6,518 nt of DNA, from contig JARRLC010000141.1 of NCBI GenBank assembly GCA_037387425.1, positions 1 to 6,518 of the forward strand, in the 5' to 3' direction. The position numbers and the translations under genes are program-made. Below the pieces are notes generated by a model. The model was not told the origin of the DNA. It was given only the letters and a program-made list of their open reading frames with translations, and made no database searches. The DNA is from JARRLC01 sp037387425. GTDB lineage: Bacteria > Pseudomonadota > Alphaproteobacteria > Rhizobiales > Rhodomicrobiaceae. Below, piece after piece: positions 1-5,952 of this stretch; position 1 is the stretch's first letter; every line of letters starts with the position of its first letter.

Positions 1-116
1 TTATCCTCAATAATACTACGAATTAAAAATGCGTATATTAGCATGCATGTAAGTAATACAAATGCCTCAAGGTACACAAGACTAAAAACTTGTAATTTAC
101 ACCGCTGCCATGCCCA
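1..116 (-). promoter_or_regulatory. AT-rich tolB-downstream spacer with probable ribosome binding site of pal
   Basis: This stretch follows the tolB stop codon and is clearly more AT-rich than the neighbouring genes. Read on the minus strand it ends in ATTGAGGATAA at the window edge. GAGG (bases 8-5) is a plausible Shine-Dalgarno whose start codon would lie just outside the window. In most Tol-Pal loci the next gene is pal, so I infer that this is the pal leader. A TGCTAATAT (minus strand, bases 43-35) resembles an extended -10 box, but its upstream hexamer is poor. An internal pal promoter is therefore possible and not established. No open reading frame of note is present. Confidence 0.4.
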
Positions 117-1463
117 TCAATTCAATAGCGGCGACCATGCCGGGTCGGAAGCGAAAGACGGCGTTGGCACGCGGCGCTCGTTATAGCCGGTGAGATCGAC
201 CGTGTAGAGGCGTGGGCCGCCATTCGCGCCCGGCGTTTCGCGATAAAACATGATAACCCGACCGTTTGGCGACCATGAAGGCCCTTCGTTAAGATAGCCC
301 TCTGTTAGTATGCGTTCGCCGGTGCCGTCCGGCTTGATCACACCGATGAGGAAACTGCCTCTCTGTTGCTTGGTAAACGCGATGAGATCGCCGCGCGGCG
401 ACCAGACCGGCGTGGAATAGCGTCCGCTGCCGGTGATTTGGCGTACGTTGCCGCCATCGGCATTCATGACGTAAATACCGGGTTTTCCGTTTCTGTCTGA
501 TTCGAAAACGATGCGGCGGCCATCCGGGGAGTAGCACGGCGCGGTATCGATGGCGGGCGTTTTCGTCAGGCGGCGGAATTGCCGTGTCGTGAGGTCCATC
601 GCGAACAGGTTGGACGCGCCGTCTTTTTGCATGCTCATAACGATGCGGCGGCCATCCGGCGAGTAGCGCGGCGCAAATGTCATGCCGGGAAAGTTGCCGA
701 CAATCTCGGTTCGCCCCGTGGCCAGATCGTAGCGGAGCACCTTCGGCTGGCCGCGCTCGTAGGAGGTGTACGTGATTTCGCGATTATTCGAGCTGAAACG
801 CGGCGTGAGCACCAGCGCGTTGCCGTTGGTCAAGATTCTCAGGTTTTTCCCGTCCTGATCCATGATAGCGAGGCGTTTCACACGTTTGTTCTTCGGGCCG
901 GTTTCATCTACGAACACGACGCGGCTGTCGAAATAGCCTTTTTCACCGGTTAGCCGTTGGTAAATCGCGTCGGCGATGAGATGCCCGATACGGCGCCAGT
1001 CCTTCGCGGCGACGTAAAACTGCTCGCCCTTCAATTCGCGCGCCGAGAACACATCCCACAAGCGGTATTGCGCTTTGATGCGTCCGTCGCCTGTGTTGGC
1101 GATATGCCCGACGCCCAGCGCTTCGGCTTTGATCGCGCGCCAATCGTTGAAACGTGGCGGCTCATCAATGTTGAAAATGCGTTCGATGAAGGCGGCGCGG
1201 GCGATGGGCTTAAACAGGCCGGAGCGTTCCAGATCGGCGGTGACGATCCCAGTGATATTCGCGGCAAGTTGATTGCTAGGCCCATCGCTGCCCAGGAACG
1301 GAGCTATGGCGATGGGAATGGGGCGGATTTGCCCGCGCGTGATGTCCACTTCGACCACGGCGCTAGCGGGTGACGGCGCGAACCAAGCGACGCCTGCGAG
1401 TGCTGCGAACAGCGCGCCAATCAACGCCACAGCAGCATGTGTGAAACGCTTGCTTCTCGCCAT
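117..1463 (-). CDS. tolB: Tol-Pal system periplasmic protein TolB
   Basis: TolB is the periplasmic component of the Tol-Pal system. In studied bacteria it binds the lipoprotein Pal through its propeller and TolA through its N-terminus, helping the outer membrane constrict during division. The 448-residue product is close to the family size (about 430). It starts with a signal peptide: basic MARSKR, a hydrophobic stretch at about 10-29, and a likely cut after Ala-Ser-Ala at residue 35. The mature N-terminus (VVEVDITRG) leads into the alpha/beta TolB N domain (about 36-180). From about residue 190 come PD40-type propeller blades, each marked by a (P)xxSPxGxxI motif: near 221-230, 265-275, 309-319, 352-362, 395-405, with a closing PAWSP at 441-445. 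The ATG at 1463 has an ideal GGAGGT (1476-1471) 7 nt upstream, inside the end of tolA, and lies 4 nt after the tolA stop. This implies operon transcription and coupled translation. Nothing is broken. Confidence 0.97.
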   Translation of the reverse strand: MARSKRFTHAAVALIGALFAALAGVAWFAPSPASAVVEVDITRGQIRPIPIAIAPFLGSDGPSNQLAANITGIVTADLERSGLFKPIARAAFIERIFNIDEPPRFNDWRAIKAEALGVGHIANTGDGRIKAQYRLWDVFSARELKGEQFYVAAKDWRRIGHLIADAIYQRLTGEKGYFDSRVVFVDETGPKNKRVKRLAIMDQDGKNLRILTNGNALVLTPRFSSNNREITYTSYERGQPKVLRYDLATGRTEIVGNFPGMTFAPRYSPDGRRIVMSMQKDGASNLFAMDLTTRQFRRLTKTPAIDTAPCYSPDGRRIVFESDRNGKPGIYVMNADGGNVRQITGSGRYSTPVWSPRGDLIAFTKQQRGSFLIGVIKPDGTGERILTEGYLNEGPSWSPNGRVIMFYRETPGANGGPRLYTVDLTGYNERRVPTPSFASDPAWSPLLN

Positions 1464-1467
1464 CCCG

Positions 1468-2784
1468 CTAACCTCCGTACATTTGCCGCGGGTCGAATGT
1501 CAGCAGCATATCGCGCCACTGGCTGAACTTCTCTGGCGGCATCCGGTAAGGCTCGCATTGCAGCACCGCTCGCAAGGCGCTGTCGGCGGCGGGGGTGAAG
1601 AACGGTGAGTTGACGCGATTTTTGACACGCGGCGGATGTGCGAGCGTGCCGTCTTTGTTCAGCATGATGTGCAGTTTCACGATAATGGCGTCAGCGCCTA
1701 ACCCGCCGACGGGCGGCGTCCAACAGCGCGAGACTTGCGCGCGGAATGCGTCGATTTCGTTGGCGGACAGGCGGTTGCTGTCGCCATCGGGGGAACCTTG
1801 GCGTTCAGCGGCGTTGTGGCGGCTGCGGTCGCGGCTGGGCGGGCCGGACGGTTGGGTGCCGCCACCTGTCATGCTTGAAACCTGATCCTGAAAGCTGCCA
1901 GGATTTCGCCATGGTTTGCGTGGTGGCGGTTCATCGTGACGAGAACGCGGCGTGCTGGCGGTTGGCTTACGGCGGTCTATAAGTGCGGCGATCCGGCGGG
2001 AATCGAACTTGCTTTTCGCGGCGTTCATGGATGAGCGGAGGCGGCGAGGTTCCGGCTCGTCCCTGTCGCGCGTGTCATCTGCGTTTTCCGGGTCGTATTC
2101 GCCCTCATCGTCGCGGTCGCGGTCGTGGACTGGTGGTTCGTCGTCACGTCTAGCCATGTGGCGAGGGGAGGGCGGCTGAGATTCGAGGCGGTCTTCCTCG
2201 TACTGATCGCCCTCGGAAGGCAAGCGCGGTTCGATTTTCTTCCAAGGTTTGCGGCGGGGAGCGTCGTCGTGCTCGTCAGGTCTGTCCCTGTCGAGCCGAG
2301 CTATTTCAGATTTTCTAGGAGCTGATTTGCGAACGGGCTGTTTATGCGCTGGCTTCTGTGTTTGAGGCTTACGGGAAACAGGCCGTGGTTTCGGCAAAGG
2401 TGGCGTTGCCGTCGCAGCGGCAGATGCAGTTTTCGTCTTCGCCTTGGGAGGCGGCGGTGTGCCTGCGCTCTTTGTGGGAGCCTTGGCCGGTTTGACCTCA
2501 GCGGCCTTAGCCTTTGGCGACGTGGGGCTGTTTTCTACGCTTTTAGTGGGCGCTGGCTCTGGTTTCTTGTCGGGTTTGTCTGCGGCCGCGCTCTCTGTAT
2601 CCTTATCCTTGTCGGGATTGTCCGAATTACCCGCCTTGATCTGGCTGACATCGGACGGCTCCACCACATTGACCGCCACAGGCTGCACCACAGCAGGCGG
2701 CTTACTGCTGGAACTGAAGTTGAGAACAACGACAACCAGCAGAATCAGATGCAAAATAGCCGACAGAACAAGGCTTTTACGCAC
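1468..2784 (-). CDS. tolA: Cell envelope integrity protein TolA (GTG start)
   Basis: TolA spans the periplasm and passes energy from the TolQ-TolR motor to TolB-Pal. I place the start at GTG 2784, giving 438 residues, because GAGGGG (2796-2791, overlapping the tolR stop) lies 6 nt upstream and the protein then begins directly with its membrane anchor. A longer frame from GTG 2859 would add 25 residues, but it lacks a Shine-Dalgarno and overlaps tolR by 65 nt. Residues 5-22 are one membrane segment containing SAILH, with Ser8 and His12 matching the SxxxH motif by which TolA and TonB contact their motors. Residues about 29-155 are rich in Pro, Lys and Ala, and about 158-287 are dense in Arg, Asp, Glu and Pro. 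A segment FDSRRIAALIDRRKP lies at 260-274. The C-terminal TolA/TonB-like domain (about 339-438) has two cysteines, 354 and 410, that could form a disulfide. The family is sure; the linker is an unusual, probably disordered spacer. Confidence 0.93.
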   Translation of the reverse strand: MRKSLVLSAILHLILLVVVVLNFSSSSKPPAVVQPVAVNVVEPSDVSQIKAGNSDNPDKDKDTESAAADKPDKKPEPAPTKSVENSPTSPKAKAAEVKPAKAPTKSAGTPPPPKAKTKTASAAATATPPLPKPRPVSRKPQTQKPAHKQPVRKSAPRKSEIARLDRDRPDEHDDAPRRKPWKKIEPRLPSEGDQYEEDRLESQPPSPRHMARRDDEPPVHDRDRDDEGEYDPENADDTRDRDEPEPRRLRSSMNAAKSKFDSRRIAALIDRRKPTASTPRSRHDEPPPRKPWRNPGSFQDQVSSMTGGGTQPSGPPSRDRSRHNAAERQGSPDGDSNRLSANEIDAFRAQVSRCWTPPVGGLGADAIIVKLHIMLNKDGTLAHPPRVKNRVNSPFFTPAADSALRAVLQCEPYRMPPEKFSQWRDMLLTFDPRQMYGG

Positions 2785-2790
2785 GGGGAG

Positions 2791-2796
2791 CCCCTC
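2791..2796 (-). promoter_or_regulatory. Ribosome binding site fixing the tolA GTG start
   Basis: GAGGGG on the minus strand sits 6 nt before GTG 2784 and shares bases with the tolR TGA stop (2797-2795), which suggests translational coupling. The neighbouring CTCCCC is complementary to the GAGGGG core, so a very small hairpin could partly mask the site. That stem is only 3-4 bp, so its effect is uncertain. Confidence 0.75.
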
Positions 2797-3250
2797 ATCT
2801 ACGCTGGCTAGGAGCGGTGACCAACGATATCCGCTTGAAACCCGCCGCTCTGATTTCACTCATGACCGACATGAACGTGCCATAATCGACCCGCTTATCC
2901 CCTTTAACAAAAATAGGTTGCTCGAAGCTGTTCTTGGCAATAGCCGTCAATTTTGCGCCCAGCTCGGCGGTGGCGATCTCGCTTTCTTGCAAGAACACCT
3001 TGCCTTTCCCGGTGACAGTGACCGTGAGCGGCGTTTCTTTCTGATTGCTTACCAGCGACTTGCCGCCGACCTCCGGTTCACTGACAGAAATGCCTGATGT
3101 CATGAACTGCGCGGTCGCCATGAAAATCACCAGGAGCACCAGCATCACATCCACGAACGGTGTGACGTTGATCTCGCTCATGGGGACATGCCGTCTGCGT
3201 TTCTTGCCGCGACCTTGGCGTGCAGAGCCATGTTGTACGGAAGCGCCCAT
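2795..3250 (-). CDS. tolR: Tol-Pal system protein TolR
   Basis: TolR is the ExbD/TolR-family subunit of the inner-membrane proton channel that energises TolA. The product is 151 residues (E. coli TolR is about 140). A basic cytoplasmic tail (GKKRRR, 15-20) precedes MSEINVTPFVDVML. The single membrane segment is about 32-50 and includes Asp34, the equivalent of the proton-carrying aspartate (Asp23 of E. coli TolR). The rest (about 55-151) is the periplasmic ExbD/TolR domain, including VKGDKRVDYG and a final ISLVT strand. I chose ATG 3250 because GAGGGC (3262-3257) is 6 nt upstream. A TTG two codons earlier (3256) is in frame but lies directly against that Shine-Dalgarno. The start is 2 nt past the tolQ stop, so the two are tightly coupled. 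No key residue is missing. Confidence 0.96.
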   Translation of the reverse strand: MGASVQHGSARQGRGKKRRRHVPMSEINVTPFVDVMLVLLVIFMATAQFMTSGISVSEPEVGGKSLVSNQKETPLTVTVTGKGKVFLQESEIATAELGAKLTAIAKNSFEQPIFVKGDKRVDYGTFMSVMSEIRAAGFKRISLVTAPSQRR

Positions 3251-3252
3251 GT

Positions 3253-3951
3253 TCAAGCCCTCATATCGATCTGGCGCGAGACAATGGCCAGAAATTCGTC
3301 CGAGAAGCCTTCGAAACGCTGCGCGAAACGTCCGGCCTCGGTGGCGAACTTGTTGTAGAAAATCACGGCCGGTATGGCGGCCAGAAGCCCCAGCGCGGTG
3401 GCCGCGAGCGCCTCGGAGATGCTGGGGGCAACCACGTTGAAGCTTACCGTGCTCATCGTGCTCATGGACTGGAAGCTGGCCATGATGCCAATAACCGTTC
3501 CGAACAGCCCGACGAACGGCGCCGTGGACCCAACCGTTGCCAGAAATAGAAGCCGCCGCTCCAGCCGTTCTGTTTCGCGGGTGATCGCCACATCCATGAC
3601 GCGTTCAATGCGCTGCTGCACGCCCGCCAAAGGCCGTGCCGTGCCCTCAATGGAGCGCCGCCATTCGCGCATCGCGGCGATGAACAGCGATGACATGGCT
3701 GTGGGACGCTTGGTGGACAGAATGTTGTAAAGCTCGTCCAGCGATTGCCCGGACCAGAACAGTTTCTCGAAATCCTCCGATTCCTGACGAGTTTTAGAAA
3801 ACAAAATCGTTTTCTCAATGATGACGGCCCATCCCCACACCGAGGCCAATAGCAATCCCACCATCACCACTTGCACCACGAATGGCGCGTGTAAAAACAA
3901 CGCCAGGAAAGAGAGATCCGCTGAAGGCGCAGCGGTGGGAATATCACTCAT
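3253..3951 (-). CDS. tolQ: Tol-Pal system protein TolQ
   Basis: TolQ is the MotA/TolQ/ExbB-family subunit that, with TolR, forms the proton channel driving TolA. The product is 232 residues, matching the family (E. coli TolQ is 230). Three membrane segments are visible at about 24-46, 134-158 and 176-199, with a cytoplasmic loop between the first two. The signature GSTAPFVGLFGTVIGIM occupies 141-157, and ISEALAATALGLLAAIPAV spans 178-196. Thr152 and Thr185 correspond to the conserved pore threonines of E. coli TolQ (Thr145, Thr178). The start is ATG 3951, with AAGGGG (3962-3957) 5 nt upstream. It is the first gene of the operon here. ybgC, commonly found just before tolQ, is replaced by a divergent intergenic region, so the operon promoter should lie in 3952-4304. 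Confidence 0.97.
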   Translation of the reverse strand: MSDIPTAAPSADLSFLALFLHAPFVVQVVMVGLLLASVWGWAVIIEKTILFSKTRQESEDFEKLFWSGQSLDELYNILSTKRPTAMSSLFIAAMREWRRSIEGTARPLAGVQQRIERVMDVAITRETERLERRLLFLATVGSTAPFVGLFGTVIGIMASFQSMSTMSTVSFNVVAPSISEALAATALGLLAAIPAVIFYNKFATEAGRFAQRFEGFSDEFLAIVSRQIDMRA

Positions 3952-4014
3952 AGTAGCCCCTTACTTTGGCTTGGCCGGACATCTTGGCAAATCACCTCAA
4001 ATAGACCCATAGGC

Positions 4015-4043
4015 GTTATATTAAGACTGATTCGCCTTTTGAG
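4015..4043 (-). promoter_or_regulatory. Possible tolQ operon promoter
   Basis: On the minus strand TATAAC (4020-4015) matches five of six bases of a sigma70 -10 box and lies about 64 nt before the tolQ ATG. The hexamer 17 nt upstream, CTCAAA (4043-4038), matches TTGACA in only three positions. This is a guess resting mainly on the -10 and on the need for a promoter here. Confidence 0.25.
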
Positions 4044-4121
4044 GCCGATTACGAGGTGCCCATTTGTCCCTTGCCGAAACGCTGGACGTATGGAAAACAC
4101 GCAACTGCGACTAAACTTTGA

Positions 4122-4146
4122 CGTGTGGTTGTAACAAAAGCACACG
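4122..4146. repeat. Nested inverted repeat, operator-like
   Basis: CGTGTG (4122-4127) is perfectly inverted as CACACG (4141-4146), 13 bases apart. Inside the gap a second dyad, TTGT-A-ACAA (4129-4137), is nearly concentric with it. The layout resembles a protein-binding operator or a small hairpin. It lies about 160 bp before lpdA and 171 bp before tolQ. TTGACG (4118-4123) overlaps its left arm and looks like a -35, but no -10 follows. The regulator and target gene are unknown. Confidence 0.4.
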
Positions 4147-4163
4147 CAATGGTTTTATCAACA

Positions 4164-4186
4164 AGCTATGTGATTCCTCACAGGCT
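4164..4186. repeat. Inverted repeat TGTGA-N4-TCACA, operator-like
   Basis: TGTGA (4169-4173) and TCACA (4178-4182) form a perfect dyad around TTCC. AGC (4164-4166) and GCT (4184-4186) extend it beyond a small internal mismatch. The half-sites match those of CRP-family sites, but the classical CRP spacing is six bases, so this is either a non-standard site or a small hairpin. It lies about 120 bp upstream of the lpdA start. Confidence 0.4.
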
Positions 4187-4246
4187 CTTGAATGGAAAGC
4201 GCCATACCTGCTACTCGCACATTTTGGACGTATCGGTTAAAAGAGT

Positions 4247-4277
4247 TTGAAACAACGCCCACAGCCGCGACCATACA
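4247..4277 (+). promoter_or_regulatory. Possible lpdA promoter (weak)
   Basis: TTGAAA (4247-4252) matches five of six bases of a -35 box. CATACA (4272-4277) is the nearest -10-like hexamer, but it matches only three positions at a long 19-base spacing. The location, about 30-55 bp before the lpdA ATG, is suitable. It is offered only as a candidate. Confidence 0.2.
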
Positions 4278-4304
4278 AATAGATAGAACGCGAAGGAAAC
4301 CATT

Positions 4305-5750
4305 ATGGCTGATAAATCGCCCTCAGACAGCGAAGCCGCAGAACAGGCCAAAACCTACGATCTCGTCGTGATCGGAACCGGACCTGGCGGCTATGTCTCA
4401 GCCATTCGCGCTAGCCAGCTCGGTATGCGTGTCGCAGTTGTGGAAAAACGCGCGACACACGGCGGTACCTGCCTGAATGTGGGGTGCATCCCTTCGAAAG
4501 CGCTACTGCATGCTTCCGGGTTATTTGAGGAAGCTGAGCGCGGCATGGCGCATATGGGCATTAAGGTGAAGCCGGAACTCGATCTGAAAGCAATGATGTC
4601 CTATAAGGACGAAGGCATCAGCGGCAATACCAAGGGCATCGAATTTCTGTTCAAAAAGAACAAGATCGACGCCTATCGCGGCACGGGTCGCATTGCGAGG
4701 GCAGGGCAGGTTGAGGTGACGCCTGCCGATGGCGGTGACAAGATCGCGTTGGCGGCGAAAAATATCCTTGTAGCCACCGGTTCCGATGTCGCGCGACTTC
4801 CCGGCATCGAGATTGACGAAAAACGCGTGGTTTCCTCCACGGGGGCGCTGTCGCTTAGCGAAGTGCCCAAGAGGCTTCTGATTATTGGCGCAGGCGTCAT
4901 TGGGCTGGAACTTGGTTCTGTGTGGCGGCGGCTTGGTGCTGAGGTAACGGTTGTGGAGTTCCTCGACCGCATTTTGCCCGGCATGGACGGCGAAATCGCC
5001 AAGAATTTCCAGCGGATTTTGAAGAAACAAGGCTTCACCTTCAAGCTGGCGCATAAAGTGACGGGGGTGAAGAAAAACGGTGACGGGCTGGAAGCGATCG
5101 TCGAGAAGGTGAGCGGCGGCGAAGCCGAGACAATCGCGGCTGATGTGGTTTTAGTGGCGACCGGCCGCGTACCGTACACCGAAGGTCTGGGGCTGGAAGA
5201 AGCGGGCGTCGCGCTTGACGAACGCGCTCGCGTGGTGGTGGACGCTCATTACCAAACCAGCGTTCCCGGCATTTACGCCATTGGCGATGTGATCGCCGGG
5301 CCGATGCTGGCGCACAAGGCTGAAGACGAAGGCGTCGCTGTGGCGGAGCTATTGGCAGGCCAAGCCGGGCACGTGAATTACGATGTCATTCCGGGCGTGG
5401 TTTATACAACGCCGGAAGTCGCCACTGTTGGCAAAACCGAAGAAGAACTGAAGGAAGCGGGCGTTTCCTACACCGTCGGCAAGTTCCCGTTCACCGCTAA
5501 CGGGCGCGCCAAGGTCAATCGACAAACGGACGGCTTCGTCAAAGTGCTGGCCGACGCAAAGACTGACCGTGTGCTGGGCGTTCACATTATCGGCCCGGAT
5601 GCAGGTAACCTGATCGCGGAGGCCTCAGTGCTGATGGAATTCGGCGGTTCGGCGGAAGACTTGGCGCGCACCTGCCATGCGCACCCCACTGAAAGCGAGG
5701 CCGTGAAGGAAGCGGCGTTGGCCGTGGCTGCACGCGCGATCCATTCGTGA
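4305..5750 (+). CDS. lpdA: Dihydrolipoyl dehydrogenase (E3)
   Basis: This flavoenzyme reoxidises dihydrolipoamide on the E2 subunits of 2-oxoacid dehydrogenase complexes or the glycine cleavage H protein, reducing NAD+ to NADH in the cytoplasm. The product is 481 residues (family about 465-480) and looks intact. In order: a short polar N-terminal tail (1-17), FAD-binding VIGTGPGGY (22-30), the redox disulfide CLNVGC (Cys56, Cys61), the NAD-binding IIGAGVIGLELGS (193-205), the second FAD motif YAIGDV (324-329), and the C-terminal dimerisation domain with the catalytic pair His460 and Glu465 in HPTESE. There is no N-terminal lipoyl domain, unlike some E3 proteins of pyruvate dehydrogenase clusters. 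ATG 4305 is preceded by AAGGA at 4293-4297, 7 nt upstream. No E1 or E2 gene adjoins it, so which complex it serves cannot be told. It may serve several. Confidence 0.97.
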   Translation: MADKSPSDSEAAEQAKTYDLVVIGTGPGGYVSAIRASQLGMRVAVVEKRATHGGTCLNVGCIPSKALLHASGLFEEAERGMAHMGIKVKPELDLKAMMSYKDEGISGNTKGIEFLFKKNKIDAYRGTGRIARAGQVEVTPADGGDKIALAAKNILVATGSDVARLPGIEIDEKRVVSSTGALSLSEVPKRLLIIGAGVIGLELGSVWRRLGAEVTVVEFLDRILPGMDGEIAKNFQRILKKQGFTFKLAHKVTGVKKNGDGLEAIVEKVSGGEAETIAADVVLVATGRVPYTEGLGLEEAGVALDERARVVVDAHYQTSVPGIYAIGDVIAGPMLAHKAEDEGVAVAELLAGQAGHVNYDVIPGVVYTTPEVATVGKTEEELKEAGVSYTVGKFPFTANGRAKVNRQTDGFVKVLADAKTDRVLGVHIIGPDAGNLIAEASVLMEFGGSAEDLARTCHAHPTESEAVKEAALAVAARAIHS

Positions 5751-5762
5751 TATGAGGGGGCA

Positions 5763-5920
5763 CTTGTCATGCCGTCTCATTCGTCATCCCAGCCTTTTCC
5801 GTCATTCCCGTGAATGCGGGAATCCAGTACTCCGCAGCGTTTAAGGATAACTCGCAGGCGTTAGTGGTTACTGGGCCCCCGCCTTCGCGAGGACGACGCA
5901 GGCTATGTGGGAGTGACAAG
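5763..5920. repeat. Palindromic intergenic repeat element with two hairpins
   Basis: Most of the lpdA-argC gap is a structured non-coding element. ATTCCCG (5804-5810) and CGGGAAT (5817-5823) make a tight hairpin. CCAGTA (5824-5829) is inverted as TACTGG (5869-5874). GTCATTCCC (5801-5809) pairs over its whole length, with one G-T wobble, with GGGAGTGAC (5909-5917). An outer CTTGTCA (5763-5769) is inverted as TGACAAG (5914-5920). A second small stem lies at CCTTCGCGAGG (5882-5892). The form GTCATTCCCG...CGGGAATCCAGTA...TACTGG resembles dispersed palindromic repeats that I recall from proteobacterial intergenic DNA. No transposase is present. There is no T-run after the stems, so it is not a standard terminator, though it could protect or separate the lpdA and argC transcripts. 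Confidence 0.7.
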
Positions 5921-5939
5921 GAAAAAGCCCCCTCCTAAT

Positions 5940-5945
5940 GGAAGG
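5940..5945 (+). promoter_or_regulatory. Ribosome binding site fixing the argC start
   Basis: GGAAGG sits 7 nt before ATG 5953. An in-frame ATG at 5938 would add five residues (MEGNE), but it overlaps this site and would put the conserved Rossmann start further in than usual. ATG 5953 is preferred. Confidence 0.7.
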
Positions 5946-5952
5946 TAATGAA

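Larger units (their letters stand above)
3952..4304. other. Divergent tolQ-lpdA intergenic region, no gene seen
   Basis: This 353-bp region separates the minus-strand tol operon from plus-strand lpdA and must hold promoters for both. It has lower GC than the flanking genes and no open frame with a convincing ribosome site or recognisable protein. It carries two dyads, listed separately. Promoter-like hexamers are weak. For tolQ, TATAAC (minus strand, 4020-4015) is a good -10, but the hexamer 17 nt upstream (CTCAAA) is poor. For lpdA, TTGAAA (4247-4252) is a good -35 with no good -10 at normal spacing. I see no tRNA, riboswitch or terminator. Confidence 0.7.

Noticed and set aside
76..93. ACAAG/CTTGT inverted repeat after tolB as a terminator
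   Set aside because: The stem is only 5 bp of mostly weak pairs, the T-run is in the loop rather than after the stem, and transcription is expected to continue to pal.
579..1373. Plus-strand open frames opposite tolB
   Set aside because: They lie wholly within an intact tolB with signal peptide and propeller repeats, and show no domain or ribosome site.
2785..2859. Upstream extension of tolA to GTG 2859
   Set aside because: No ribosome binding site, a 65-nt overlap with tolR, and a 25-residue polar extension before the membrane anchor. GTG 2784 fits far better.
2344..3097. Long plus-strand open frames opposite tolA and tolR
   Set aside because: They are antisense shadows of GC-rich coding sequence. 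The minus-strand genes have clear family motifs, coupled junctions and ribosome sites, and these frames have none.
3948..4145. A 65-codon minus-strand frame whose TGA overlaps the tolQ ATG, suggesting a small coupled gene before tolQ
   Set aside because: It starts at GTG without a Shine-Dalgarno, has an unremarkable composition with no recognisable family, and covers the area where the tolQ promoter should be.
4083..4233. Direct repeat TGGACGTAT at 4083-4091 and 4225-4233
   Set aside because: A single 9-bp match within 353 bp is not unlikely by chance, and the flanks do not extend it.
4521..5179. Minus-strand open frames opposite lpdA
   Set aside because: They are antisense to an intact lpdA with all catalytic motifs and give low-information sequences.
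5804..5823. Rho-independent terminator for lpdA at the ATTCCCG/CGGGAAT hairpin
   Set aside because: No T-run follows on either strand, and the stem belongs to a larger palindromic repeat.
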